Shown one piece after another: positions 25,175 through 33,058 of a stretch of DNA of 35,292 nt (positions are counted from its first letter, which is position 1; each line of letters starts with the position of its first letter). The stretch is from RGIG1959 sp045637645 (lineage in GTDB: Bacteria; Bacillota; Clostridia; Oscillospirales; Acutalibacteraceae). The stretch covers positions 1 through 35,292 of the forward strand of contig JAZTZV010000029.1 in assembly GCA_045637645.1 (NCBI GenBank), in the 5' to 3' direction. Under the pieces are notes generated by a model, which saw nothing but the letters and a program-made list of their open reading frames with translations, ran no database searches and was not told the origin of the DNA. Made by a program: the position numbers and the translations under genes.

Positions 25175-26398
25175 TTATGTGGTGGTGACGCTGATTTCGC
25201 GGATGGTAACGGGACTGCCGGCGTTGCCGATGACGAATACTTTGACGCCGGAGAACAATAAGGTGGCGTCGTCACGCAGGAAACGACCGCCCGTCAATTC
25301 GACCAGCGGAATGGTGCATTTGACGGTTTGTCCGCCTTGGATATCGTCGCCGGAAATACGCAACGAGGGGATTTGCTTTTTGATGGCGGCGGTGAGGGAG
25401 ATGTAGTGATTTTCTTTTTGCACCGTGGGTGTGTTGCCGTTGAAAAACAGCAGGATATTCGCCGCCGCTTCCAGTTCGAGGTCGACGGTGAGATAACTGC
25501 CGCTGACGGGTGCGGCGATGGTGTCTTGCAATTTCGGGGAATAATGTGCCTCGGGCCATTCGCCGTTGGTGTTGGCAAAGGATACGGCGGGCGCATCGGT
25601 CATGGTCGCCTCGATGGTGTCGGGATAAATGATGAGCCAATCATCAAGACTGTCGGGGATGAGGCTTTTTGTCCAAGCACCTTTTTCGGCGGTCGGGGCG
25701 GTCGGTTGTGTGACACGCGGTGCGTCGGGATCTTGACGGAAATGCTTTTGCATGTAGGCGATCACGGCGTCGGAGAAGGCTTTGTCGCCGAGCGGGGAAA
25801 GGTGCACACCGTCCGCACTCAAAAAGTCTGTTGTCGCGTACTTGTCGTCGCATAATTGGTGGATGTCAACAAGATGGGTGTCGGTTTCGTTTGCGACTTC
25901 ACGCATCACCTCGACATACACATCGAGTGCAGCGTTGACCGAGCCCTCGGGATAGCGCGCCGCACCGCCCGAAGCGGTTTCAGTGATGAACGGCGAGGTG
26001 ATGAGGATCGGAACGGCGTCGAGGGCTTCGGTGCGCTCAATGAGATGTATCAGGTTGGCGCGATAGTCCTCGGGCGTCACGCGCGGGTCGATGCCGTTTT
26101 CACGGTAAAAGTCGTTGGTGCCGAAACAAATCGTCACAAAATCGGGATCGGCGCTCGCGACGTCGCGGTCGAAGCGGTCGAGACCGTGGGCAGTGGTATT
26201 GCCGCCGATGCCCGCGTTGACGAGTTCCATGTTGAGTTCTTTGGCGACTTCGGACGGCCAGTGGCTCAAAGCGGTGTTGCTGGCGCCGAAGGTGACGAAT
26301 ACGGCACCGTCGAGAAGCGGTTTTTCGGTCGCGGCACCGCACGCGCAAAGTCCGCACAACATCGCCGCGCAAACAGCAGAAGATAGGATTCGTTTCAT
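25175..26398 (-). CDS. SGNH hydrolase-like lipoprotein, dockerin-free
   Basis: A 407-residue protein starting at 26398, with AAAGGAG nine bases upstream. Residues 1–20 form a lipoprotein signal with lipobox LCAC, so C20 should be lipidated and the protein held at the outer face of the membrane. It is homologous to the SGNH plus middle module of the dockerin proteins and ends exactly where that module ends (VTIREISVTTT). The nucleophile motif reads GAS rather than GDS; S40, GIGGN, TND (N95) and DGVH (D196, H199) remain, so activity is likely kept. It looks like a cell-anchored partner of the dockerin enzymes. It has its own terminator, and a −10 upstream is visible. Confidence 0.85.
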   Translation of the reverse strand: MKRILSSAVCAAMLCGLCACGAATEKPLLDGAVFVTFGASNTALSHWPSEVAKELNMELVNAGIGGNTTAHGLDRFDRDVASADPDFVTICFGTNDFYRENGIDPRVTPEDYRANLIHLIERTEALDAVPILITSPFITETASGGAARYPEGSVNAALDVYVEVMREVANETDTHLVDIHQLCDDKYATTDFLSADGVHLSPLGDKAFSDAVIAYMQKHFRQDPDAPRVTQPTAPTAEKGAWTKSLIPDSLDDWLIIYPDTIEATMTDAPAVSFANTNGEWPEAHYSPKLQDTIAAPVSGSYLTVDLELEAAANILLFFNGNTPTVQKENHYISLTAAIKKQIPSLRISGDDIQGGQTVKCTIPLVELTGGRFLRDDATLLFSGVKVFVIGNAGSPVTIREISVTTT

Positions 26399-26424
26399 GA
26401 GAGAACACTCCTTTCGATTGTAAA

Positions 26425-26430
26425 AGTATA
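26425..26430 (-). promoter_or_regulatory. Possible −10 element of the SGNH lipoprotein gene
   Basis: TATACT on the − strand, 27 bases before the ATG. No good −35 sits at the normal distance; the best is TGTCGA with a 19-bp spacer. Confidence 0.4.
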
Positions 26431-26496
26431 ACAGATTCTTTTTGAAAAATCGACATTTTTTGTATAAAAATTTTTGAGCATTTTTTAAAAACTTTC

Positions 26497-26522
26497 AAAA
26501 ACGGCTCTGCAAAGCCGTTTTT
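26497..26522. terminator. Terminator-like hairpin between divergent genes
   Basis: AAAAACGGCT and AGCCGTTTTT pair perfectly around CTGCAA in the 261-base gap between the SGNH lipoprotein gene (−) and nifJ (+). Neither gene should need a terminator here. The rest of the gap holds the two promoters and AT-rich DNA. Confidence 0.6.
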
Positions 26523-26560
26523 GAGGATTTGGTCAAAATTCCAATTTTTTTGTTTTTCTC

Positions 26561-26589
26561 TTTACAGACGTTTGAAAAAGTGATACACT
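26561..26589 (+). promoter_or_regulatory. Promoter of nifJ
   Basis: TTTACA (26561–26566), a 17-bp spacer and TACACT (26584–26589). A TATAAT just downstream (from about 26593) is an alternative −10 with a shorter spacer. The leader is about 60 bases. Confidence 0.65.
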
Positions 26590-26659
26590 ATATATAATGT
26601 GAGTTTGTGCTCACAAATGGCGATTGTCTATTTTGCTCTAAAAGGAGGACATAATAAAC

Positions 26660-29600
26660 ATGGCAAGAAAGTTTAAAACCATGGATGGTAACAACGCCGC
26701 CGCTCACGTGTCGTATGCGTTCACCGACGTTGCCGCTATCTACCCCATTACCCCTTCGTCTGTGATGGCAGAGGTGACCGACGTTTGGTCGGCACAAGGT
26801 CAAAAGAATATCTTCGGGCGTCCCGTGAAGGTTGCGGAAATGCAATCCGAAGCGGGTGCCGCGGGCGCTGTTCACGGCTCGCTTGCCGCGGGCGCGATGA
26901 CCACCACCTACACGGCTTCGCAAGGCCTTCTCCTGATGATCCCCAATATGTATAAAATCGCGGGCGAGTTGCTCCCGAACGTGATTCACGTGTCGGCGCG
27001 TGCGCTGGCGTATCACGCACTGAGCATCTTCGGCGACCACTCCGACGTGTACGCGTGCCGCCAAACCGGTTATGCGATGCTTTGCTCGTCGAGCGTGCAA
27101 GAGGTCATGGACCTCGGCGCTGTGGCGCACCTGTCCACCATCAAAGGTCATGTGCCGTTCCTGCACTTCTTCGACGGCTTCCGTACCTCGCACGAAATCC
27201 AAAAAATCCAAGTGTGGGATTATGAGGATCTCGCCGACATGGTCGACTGGGACGCTGTTGACCGTTTCCGTCGCGAAGCGCTCAACCCCGAGCACCCCGT
27301 GCAACGCGGTACCGCTCAAAACCCCGACATCTACTTCCAAGGCCGTGAGGCGGCGAACATCTACTACGATGCGCTTCCCGCTGTGGTCGAAGACTACATG
27401 AATCAGGTCAACAAAAAGATCGGTTCGAAATACAAACTCTTCAACTACTACGGCGCGAAAGATGCCGAGAACGTCATCGTTGCGATGGGTTCCGTCAATG
27501 AGACGATCGAAGAGACTGTCGATTACTTGAACGCTGCGGGCGAAAAGGTCGGTTTGATCAAAGTTCGTCTCTATCGTCCGTTCTCCGTCAAGCACTTGAT
27601 CGCCGCTCTGCCGAAGACGGTCAAGAAGATCACCGTTCTCGACCGCACGAAGGAATCCGGCTCCATCGGCGAACCGCTTTACCTCGACGTTGTCGCGGCG
27701 ATCGCGGATTCGAAGTATGCGGGCACGCCCGTTTTCAGCGGCCGCTACGGTCTCGGCTCGAAAGACACCACGCCGGGTCAAATCGTCTCGGTCTATCGCA
27801 ATATGCAAGCTTCCCGCCCGAAGAAACGCTTCACCATCGGCATTGAAGATGACGTGACGAAGCTCTCGCTGAAGGTGAAGGAAGATCCCGACACCACCCC
27901 GAAGGGCACCACGTCCTGCAAATTCTGGGGCCTCGGTTCGGACGGCACCGTCGGTGCGAACAAGAACTCCATCAAGATTATCGGCGACCACACGAATTTG
28001 TATGCGCAAGGCTACTTCTCCTATGACTCGAAGAAGTCGGGCGGCATCACCGTGTCGCACCTGCGCTTCGGCAAGAAGCCCATCAAGGCGACTTACCTCA
28101 TCAACAAAGCGGACTTTGTTGCGTGCCACAACCCGTCCTATGTCGACAAATACGACATGGTCAGCGATATCAAACCCGGCGGCACGTTCTTGCTGAACTG
28201 CTCTTGGAACGAGGAGGAGCTGGATGCTCATCTGCCCGCCGCTATGAAACAATATATCGCCAAAAACGACATCAAGTTCTACACCCTCGATGCGACGCAC
28301 CTTGCGAAGGATCTGGGTCTCGGCAACCGTACGAACACCCTGCTGCAAGCGGCGTTCTTCAAGCTGGCGAACGTCATTCCCGCCGCCGATGCCGTGCAAT
28401 ACATGAAAGACGCGGCGACCCGTTCTTACTCCAAGAAGGGCGAAGCCATCGTCAAGATGAATCATGATGCCATCGAGACCGGCACGAAAGAAGTCAAGAA
28501 GGTCAACGTGCCCGCCGAATGGGCGACCGCGACCGATGAAGTTGTTGCCAAAGAGGTCTACGGCGGCCGTCCCGAAATCAAGGACTATATCGAGAAAGTG
28601 CTCGTGCCCGTCAACGCGCAAAAGGGCGACAAGCTTCCCGTTTCCACCTTCGTGGAGAACGCGGGCGGCACCGTGCCGCTCGGTTCCTCGGCTTACGAGA
28701 AACGCGGCATCGCCGTCGATGTGCCTGTTTGGGTGAAGGATAACTGCATCCAATGTAACTTCTGCTCGTACGTCTGCCCGCACGCTGTTATCCGTCCGGT
28801 CATCCTGACCGAGCAAGAAGCCAACGCGGCTCCTGCGTCGATGGTGACGAAAGCGGCGACCGGTCTGCCCGGTATGGAATTCGCGATCACCGTGTCGGTG
28901 CTCGACTGCACCGGTTGCGGCTCTTGTGCGAACGTTTGCCCGGGTATGAAGGGCAACAAGGCTCTCGTTATGCAACCGCTTGAGGAGCATCTCGAAGATG
29001 AGGAAGGCTTCCTCTACGGACAAGTCCTGCCCGAGAAACCCGAAGTTGCCGAGAAGTTCAAGGCAACCACCGTTAAGGGCAGTCAGTTCAAGCAACCCCT
29101 GCTCGAGTTCTCGGGCGCTTGCGCGGGTTGCGGCGAAACTCCTTACGCGAAACTCGCGACCCAACTTTTCGGCGATCGTATGTATATCGCCAACGCCACG
29201 GGTTGCTCGTCCATTTGGGGCGGTTCGTCGCCCTCGACGCCCTACACCGTCAACAAAGAGGGCAAGGGTCCCGCTTGGGCGAACTCCCTGTTTGAAGACA
29301 ACGCCGAATACGGCTACGGCATGTTCCTCGGTGTGACGGCTCGCCGTCAACGCCTCGCCGATATCATGGCGAAATTCGCCGCGGGCGAAGCGGGCGCAGG
29401 CGCGGAACTCCGCGCGGCGGCGGCGGAATGGCTCGAAAACAAAGACGACGCAGAAGGCTCGAAAGCGGCGGCGGCGAAGGTCGAAGCGGCTCTCGACAAG
29501 GCGATCGCGGCGGGCAAGGATGACCCGATGTATGCGGAAGCCAAGAAGGCGACCGATGTGCTTGTCAAGAAATCCTTCTGGATGCTCGGCGGCGACGGCT

Positions 29601-30220
29601 GGTCTTATGACATCGGCTTCGGCGGCGTTGACCATGTCCTTGCGTCGGGCGAAGATGTCAACATTCTCGTGTTCGACACCGAGGTGTATTCGAACACCGG
29701 CGGTCAAGCTTCGAAGGCGACGCCTGTCGGCTCGGTGGCGCAATTCGCCGCGGCGGGCAAGGCTGTTAAGAAAAAGGATCTCGGCGCCATCGCGATGAGC
29801 TACGGCTACGTCTACGTCGCACAGGTTGCCATGGGTGCGGATATGAACCAATGCCTCAAAGCGTTCCACGAAGCGGAAAGCTATCACGGCCCGTCGCTCA
29901 TCATCTGCTATGCGCCTTGCATCAACCACGGCATCAAAGGCGGCATGGGCATCTCGATGACCGAGGAAAAGAAGGCTGTGCAAGCGGGTTACTGGCACCT
30001 GTATCGCTTCGATCCGCGCAAGGACGATTCCTTCATGCTCGACTCCAAGGAGCCCAGCGAGTCCTATCGCGACTTCATCATGGGCGAGGTTCGCTACAAC
30101 TCGTTGACCCGTTCCTTCCCCGACCGTGCGGAAGCGTTGTTTGCGGCGGCGGAAAAGGGCGCGAAGAACCGTTACGATCACCTCGTGCGTCTTGGCGATC
30201 TCTATTCCAAAGCGAAATAA
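26660..30220 (+). CDS. nifJ: Pyruvate:ferredoxin (flavodoxin) oxidoreductase
   Basis: A 1186-residue single-chain enzyme, the usual length. It oxidises pyruvate with CoA to acetyl-CoA and CO2 and reduces ferredoxin, the central step of anaerobic fermentation in the cytoplasm. In order: an N-terminal domain with the YPITPSSVMAE motif, the gamma-type domain, two [4Fe-4S] motifs (CIQCNFCSYVCP near residue 695 and CTGCGSCANVCP near 752), a further cysteine motif CAGCGE near 823, and the TPP-binding GDGWSYDIGFGG with the following SNTGGQ. A basic-acidic alanine-rich insert (AAAAEWLENK region) is a normal feature. AAAGGAGG lies 11 bases before the ATG. It is a single-gene unit with its own promoter and terminator. 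Confidence 0.97.
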   Translation: MARKFKTMDGNNAAAHVSYAFTDVAAIYPITPSSVMAEVTDVWSAQGQKNIFGRPVKVAEMQSEAGAAGAVHGSLAAGAMTTTYTASQGLLLMIPNMYKIAGELLPNVIHVSARALAYHALSIFGDHSDVYACRQTGYAMLCSSSVQEVMDLGAVAHLSTIKGHVPFLHFFDGFRTSHEIQKIQVWDYEDLADMVDWDAVDRFRREALNPEHPVQRGTAQNPDIYFQGREAANIYYDALPAVVEDYMNQVNKKIGSKYKLFNYYGAKDAENVIVAMGSVNETIEETVDYLNAAGEKVGLIKVRLYRPFSVKHLIAALPKTVKKITVLDRTKESGSIGEPLYLDVVAAIADSKYAGTPVFSGRYGLGSKDTTPGQIVSVYRNMQASRPKKRFTIGIEDDVTKLSLKVKEDPDTTPKGTTSCKFWGLGSDGTVGANKNSIKIIGDHTNLYAQGYFSYDSKKSGGITVSHLRFGKKPIKATYLINKADFVACHNPSYVDKYDMVSDIKPGGTFLLNCSWNEEELDAHLPAAMKQYIAKNDIKFYTLDATHLAKDLGLGNRTNTLLQAAFFKLANVIPAADAVQYMKDAATRSYSKKGEAIVKMNHDAIETGTKEVKKVNVPAEWATATDEVVAKEVYGGRPEIKDYIEKVLVPVNAQKGDKLPVSTFVENAGGTVPLGSSAYEKRGIAVDVPVWVKDNCIQCNFCSYVCPHAVIRPVILTEQEANAAPASMVTKAATGLPGMEFAITVSVLDCTGCGSCANVCPGMKGNKALVMQPLEEHLEDEEGFLYGQVLPEKPEVAEKFKATTVKGSQFKQPLLEFSGACAGCGETPYAKLATQLFGDRMYIANATGCSSIWGGSSPSTPYTVNKEGKGPAWANSLFEDNAEYGYGMFLGVTARRQRLADIMAKFAAGEAGAGAELRAAAAEWLENKDDAEGSKAAAAKVEAALDKAIAAGKDDPMYAEAKKATDVLVKKSFWMLGGDGWSYDIGFGGVDHVLASGEDVNILVFDTEVYSNTGGQASKATPVGSVAQFAAAGKAVKKKDLGAIAMSYGYVYVAQVAMGADMNQCLKAFHEAESYHGPSLIICYAPCINHGIKGGMGISMTEEKKAVQAGYWHLYRFDPRKDDSFMLDSKEPSESYRDFIMGEVRYNSLTRSFPDRAEALFAAAEKGAKNRYDHLVRLGDLYSKAK

Positions 30221-30232
30221 GTTTGAGTAAAA

Positions 30233-30270
30233 CGCCCCCCGTTGTCCTCGGACAACGGGGGCGAAATTTT
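30233..30270 (+). terminator. Terminator of nifJ
   Basis: CGCCCCCCGTTGTCC pairs with GGACAACGGGGGCG (one bulged C), followed by AAATTTT. The GTTGTC(C/T)TCGGACAAC core recurs at the ends of both ~440-bp repeats downstream. Confidence 0.75.
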
Positions 30271-30295
30271 AAGATGAATCATCGGAGAATCACCT

Positions 30296-30793
30296 ATGAA
30301 AAAACGAGTAAAGCGCGTATTGATCGGAGCGTCGGTTACTGTCACGGCGTTGGTGGCTTCGGTTGCGGCGCTTGTGCTGCTGGTGCTTGGTGGGCTTTGG
30401 CTGAGTCTATGGATCATGGAAGCTCCGAATCCGGAGTATTACAACCCTCAAGAAGCACACCGTATGTATATGAACGCAGGAAATGTAATTGTCACCTGTG
30501 AACCGCTTGAGATCGAGCGTAACCATTATGATGCCGAGCAACTATGCGGGACTATGGGAATTGATTCTTGGCAACTTACGTTTTTTGCGTGGAACGAGGA
30601 ACCTCAATATGAAACCGAAATTTTCGTGCGCATGTATTATTGGGATTATATTAGAATTTATGAAAATGATACCGCACAGATGTATTGGAGCGATATTCCG
30701 CTATGGTATTCGCTCCCGGAAGGTACCTATCAGAAGGTGTATGAACAGATACAAGAATTGGATGCATTGCCCGGCACAGGGCATCCCGGTTGA
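30296..30793 (+). CDS. Membrane-anchored hypothetical protein, paralogue 1
   Basis: A 165-residue protein. A GGAG site lies eight bases before the ATG. It has a basic start (KKRVKRVL), one membrane segment (about residues 8–40) and an extracytoplasmic domain with aromatic-rich strands and the motif YENDTA. There is no cleavage site, so it should be an N-in single-pass anchor. It is homologous to the protein at 32151 throughout; the last ~26 residues are identical because they lie inside the duplicated DNA repeat. No known family is recognised. It flanks a secreted DUF6973-like protein on one side, its paralogue on the other. Confidence 0.65.
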   Translation: MKKRVKRVLIGASVTVTALVASVAALVLLVLGGLWLSLWIMEAPNPEYYNPQEAHRMYMNAGNVIVTCEPLEIERNHYDAEQLCGTMGIDSWQLTFFAWNEEPQYETEIFVRMYYWDYIRIYENDTAQMYWSDIPLWYSLPEGTYQKVYEQIQELDALPGTGHPG

Positions 30794-31151
30794 GTGCAGA
30801 TAGCGCTCGCCGCAATTTTGATGCAACGTCGCAGGGGGCGGGCGACTGCCCGCGTTGCCGCAAGGCAACGGTCGCGCTTGGCGAGACGGAATCCGCCTGT
30901 CACGGCAGGTGCCGTGACATCCCCCTTTAGGCAAGGGGGACAAGAGGTTGCCGTGATTTTGTTGCAATGTCGAAGGGGTCGGCGTCCTCGACGACCCGCG
31001 CACACGGATGTGTGCGGCCGCGCTGTGCGCGACGGAAATCCCTTCCGTCACTCGCTTTCGCTCGTTCCACCGGGGGGAGGCTTGCGGCTTGGTGGAACGC
31101 TACGGGTTTGTTCCAAACACAACAACGCCCTGTTGTCTTCGGACAACGGGG
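30712..31151 (+). repeat. 440-bp hairpin-rich repeat, copy 1
   Basis: About 98% identical to 32567–33003 by eye (roughly seven substitutions and three single-base gaps). It covers the last codons of paralogue 1, then noncoding DNA full of stem-loops (for example GTTGCCGCAAGGCAAC, CACGGCAGGTGCCGTG, CCCCCTTTAGGCAAGGGGG, GCACACGGATGTGTGC, GACGGAAATCCCTTCCGTC), and ends in a GTTGTCTTCGGACAAC hairpin. Reading frames inside it are not credible genes. Internally the first ~140 bases of noncoding DNA (from 30809) and the next block (from 30950) are themselves related. Confidence 0.9.
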
Positions 31152-31179
31152 GCAAAAATGTAAAAGGAATGGATTTGTT

Positions 31180-32136
31180 TTGAAAAGAATTGTTAGTATA
31201 TTTATAACAATTATTATGTTAATGGCAGTATGTTTGAATCCGTTAATAGTAAGGGCGGAAACAGATACAAATTCGTCAACATCTTTTTATCAAGATGATT
31301 TTATAGGCGAAAGCATGGAAGCGTTTGATCGCAATATTGAATACTATAGGAGTTTGTATTTAAACAGCGAACAGATTGATATGCAAATTGAAACTTTCTT
31401 GGATGAAAACAGCGATTCTTCGCGGTCAATCATTGATGAAATTGCAATCAATATATATTTTGATTATTATCGTTACCTGTCGGCAAGGGATAGACTAACA
31501 GATGGACGTTTTATTGAACTCATTTTAGATTTAAATCAAGATTTAAGCGTGTTCACTTGTTTTGTTGCTAGCCGGATAGCTGTTAATGCGCAAAACATTG
31601 GTGAAGAATCCGGTTATCCGGGTCGTATAGACGGAGAACAAGATGCGTACCGCCATTTTATTTGGAATTATATGTTGGCGGAAGAATTTGGAAAAAATAC
31701 TGCTCGTATCCTTACGTGCAATCATGAATGGGGAAATTTGTTTCACTCATTAGAAAATGCACAGACGTACTTTGATAATAGGTATAGTATATATATTCAG
31801 AGCGGATATGAAGAAGACGAAGCAGAAAAACTTGCATATGATGATGCGATTGTTTTTATTCCTTATAGCAAGGATTTGTTTATTTCGACCTTTACAACCT
31901 TTGCAAAATTTCAGGAAATCTGGGATAAAAATTCGTATTACATGGATTTTAATAATAATTGTTACGGACGAGCTTACGGTGATGTGGCTGCCTATAATTC
32001 ATATCACGACGCATATTTGGCGGCTAAAAATGCAGGCGAACTTATTTTATCTAAAGAGCCCGAGGATTGTACCTATGATAAAAAATGGTGTATTTGGGGA
32101 TGGGACTGGTATTCAGGTTACTTGCCGGATGAATAA
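31180..32136 (+). CDS. Secreted DUF6973-like protein, AT-rich
   Basis: A 318-residue protein. I start it at the TTG at 31180 (weak AAAAGGA site upstream), which gives a clean signal peptide (KRIVSIFITIIMLMAVCLNP, cleavage near VRAET); longer starts run into the repeat. The core motif GRIDGEQDAYRHFIWN (148–163), then CNHEWGN (H182, E183) and DFNNNCYGR (256–264), matches my memory of DUF6973, a domain seen in secreted and toxin-like proteins; its activity is not established. Conserved Asp, Arg, His, Glu and Asn suggest an enzyme, perhaps a nuclease or hydrolase. The gene is visibly more AT-rich than all its neighbours, a sign of transfer. Fourteen bases separate it from paralogue 2. Confidence 0.65.
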   Translation: MKRIVSIFITIIMLMAVCLNPLIVRAETDTNSSTSFYQDDFIGESMEAFDRNIEYYRSLYLNSEQIDMQIETFLDENSDSSRSIIDEIAINIYFDYYRYLSARDRLTDGRFIELILDLNQDLSVFTCFVASRIAVNAQNIGEESGYPGRIDGEQDAYRHFIWNYMLAEEFGKNTARILTCNHEWGNLFHSLENAQTYFDNRYSIYIQSGYEEDEAEKLAYDDAIVFIPYSKDLFISTFTTFAKFQEIWDKNSYYMDFNNNCYGRAYGDVAAYNSYHDAYLAAKNAGELILSKEPEDCTYDKKWCIWGWDWYSGYLPDE

Positions 32137-32150
32137 TGGAGGATATACAT

Positions 32151-32648
32151 ATGAAAAGACGAATAAAGCGCGTATTGATCGGGACTTCGATTGCCGTTGC
32201 GGCGTTGGCGGCGATGGTTGCGGCGCTCACACTGTTGGTGTTCGGCGGCTTGTATGCGTTCATGTTAAGTACGGAATGGTCGTATTTGGAAGATTACAAC
32301 CCGAAAGAAGTACATCGGATTTATATGAACGCGGAAAAAGTTGTTGTTACCTGTAAACCGCTTGAAATTGATTATGTCAATTATGATGCCGAGCAAGTGT
32401 GCGGAGTTATGGAGCTTGATTCTTGGGATCTTAAGTTTTTTGCGCGGTGTGAGAGTTATCACTCGGAAACCGCCATCACCGTGTGGTATGGCAGCTGCGA
32501 TTACATCGTGATTTACGAAAATGACACCGCGAACGTGCATTGGCTCGGAAGTCCGCGAATGTATTTGCTCCCGGAAGGTACGTATCAGAAGGTGTATGAA
32601 CAGATACAAGAATTGGATGCATTGCCCGGCACAGGGCATCCCGGTTGA
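32151..32648 (+). CDS. Membrane-anchored hypothetical protein, paralogue 2
   Basis: A 165-residue protein starting at the ATG at 32151 with GGAGGA seven bases upstream; an earlier ATG at 32136 overlaps that site and the preceding stop. The layout is as in paralogue 1: basic start, one membrane segment, an outer domain with YENDTA, and an identical tail within the repeat. It follows the DUF6973-like gene with a 14-base gap, so the two are probably co-transcribed. A role as a membrane-bound partner or protector for that protein is a hypothesis from position only. Confidence 0.65.
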   Translation: MKRRIKRVLIGTSIAVAALAAMVAALTLLVFGGLYAFMLSTEWSYLEDYNPKEVHRIYMNAEKVVVTCKPLEIDYVNYDAEQVCGVMELDSWDLKFFARCESYHSETAITVWYGSCDYIVIYENDTANVHWLGSPRMYLLPEGTYQKVYEQIQELDALPGTGHPG

Positions 32649-33003
32649 GTGCAGATAGCGCCCGCCGCAATTTTGATGCAACGTCGCAGGGGCGGCGACC
32701 GCCCGCGTTGCCGCAAGGCAACGGTCGCGCTTGGCGAGACGGAATCCCCCTGTCACGGCAGGTGCCGTGACATCCCCCTTTAGGCAAGGGGGACAAGAGG
32801 TTGCCGTGATTTTGTTGCAATGTCGAAGGGGTCGGCGTCCTCGACGACCCGCGCACACGGATGTGTGCGGTCGCGCTGTGCGCGACGGAAATCCCTTCCG
32901 TCACTCGCTTTCGCTCGTTCCACCGGGGGAGGCTTGCGGCTTGGCGGAACGCGACGGGTTTGTTCCAAACACAACAACGCCCTGTTGTCTTCGGACAACG
33001 GGG
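32567..33003 (+). repeat. 440-bp hairpin-rich repeat, copy 2
   Basis: The second copy of the repeat described at 30712. It includes the 3' end of paralogue 2 and ends in the terminator-like GTTGTCTTCGGACAAC hairpin, here followed by GTTTGCGTTTT, which could terminate transcription. The 410 bases between paralogue 2 and the next gene are almost wholly this repeat. Confidence 0.9.
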
Positions 33004-33005
33004 CG

Positions 33006-33035
33006 TTTGCGTTTTGCGGCGAAGTGTGGTATACT
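33006..33035 (+). promoter_or_regulatory. Promoter of the 33059 gene
   Basis: TTTGCG (33006–33011), an 18-bp spacer and TATACT (33030–33035). Expected transcription start is near 33041, just after the ATG at 33038. Confidence 0.5.
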
Positions 33036-33058
33036 GAATGAAAACTTTCGATGAGGTG

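Noticed and set aside
26588..30181. A ~1200-codon open frame on the − strand opposite nifJ
   Set aside because: It mirrors the nifJ codons (GC-rich, codon-biased DNA leaves the opposite frame open). Its translation is low-complexity and His/Arg/Val-rich, with no motif and no ribosome site.
30794..31179. Open frames inside the hairpin-rich repeat
   Set aside because: Translations are Arg/Pro-rich; the two repeat copies differ by single-base gaps that shift the frame, which argues against coding.
30967..31179. N-terminal extension of the DUF6973-like frame
   Set aside because: It lies in repeat DNA and would hide the signal peptide; no ribosome site.
30712..33003. CRISPR array
   Set aside because: The repeats are two long copies with internal palindromes, not short regular repeats with unique spacers; no cas genes are near.
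30296..33003. Insertion sequence or transposon with a transposase
   Set aside because: No transposase-like frame and no clear terminal inverted repeats or target duplication at the repeat edges.
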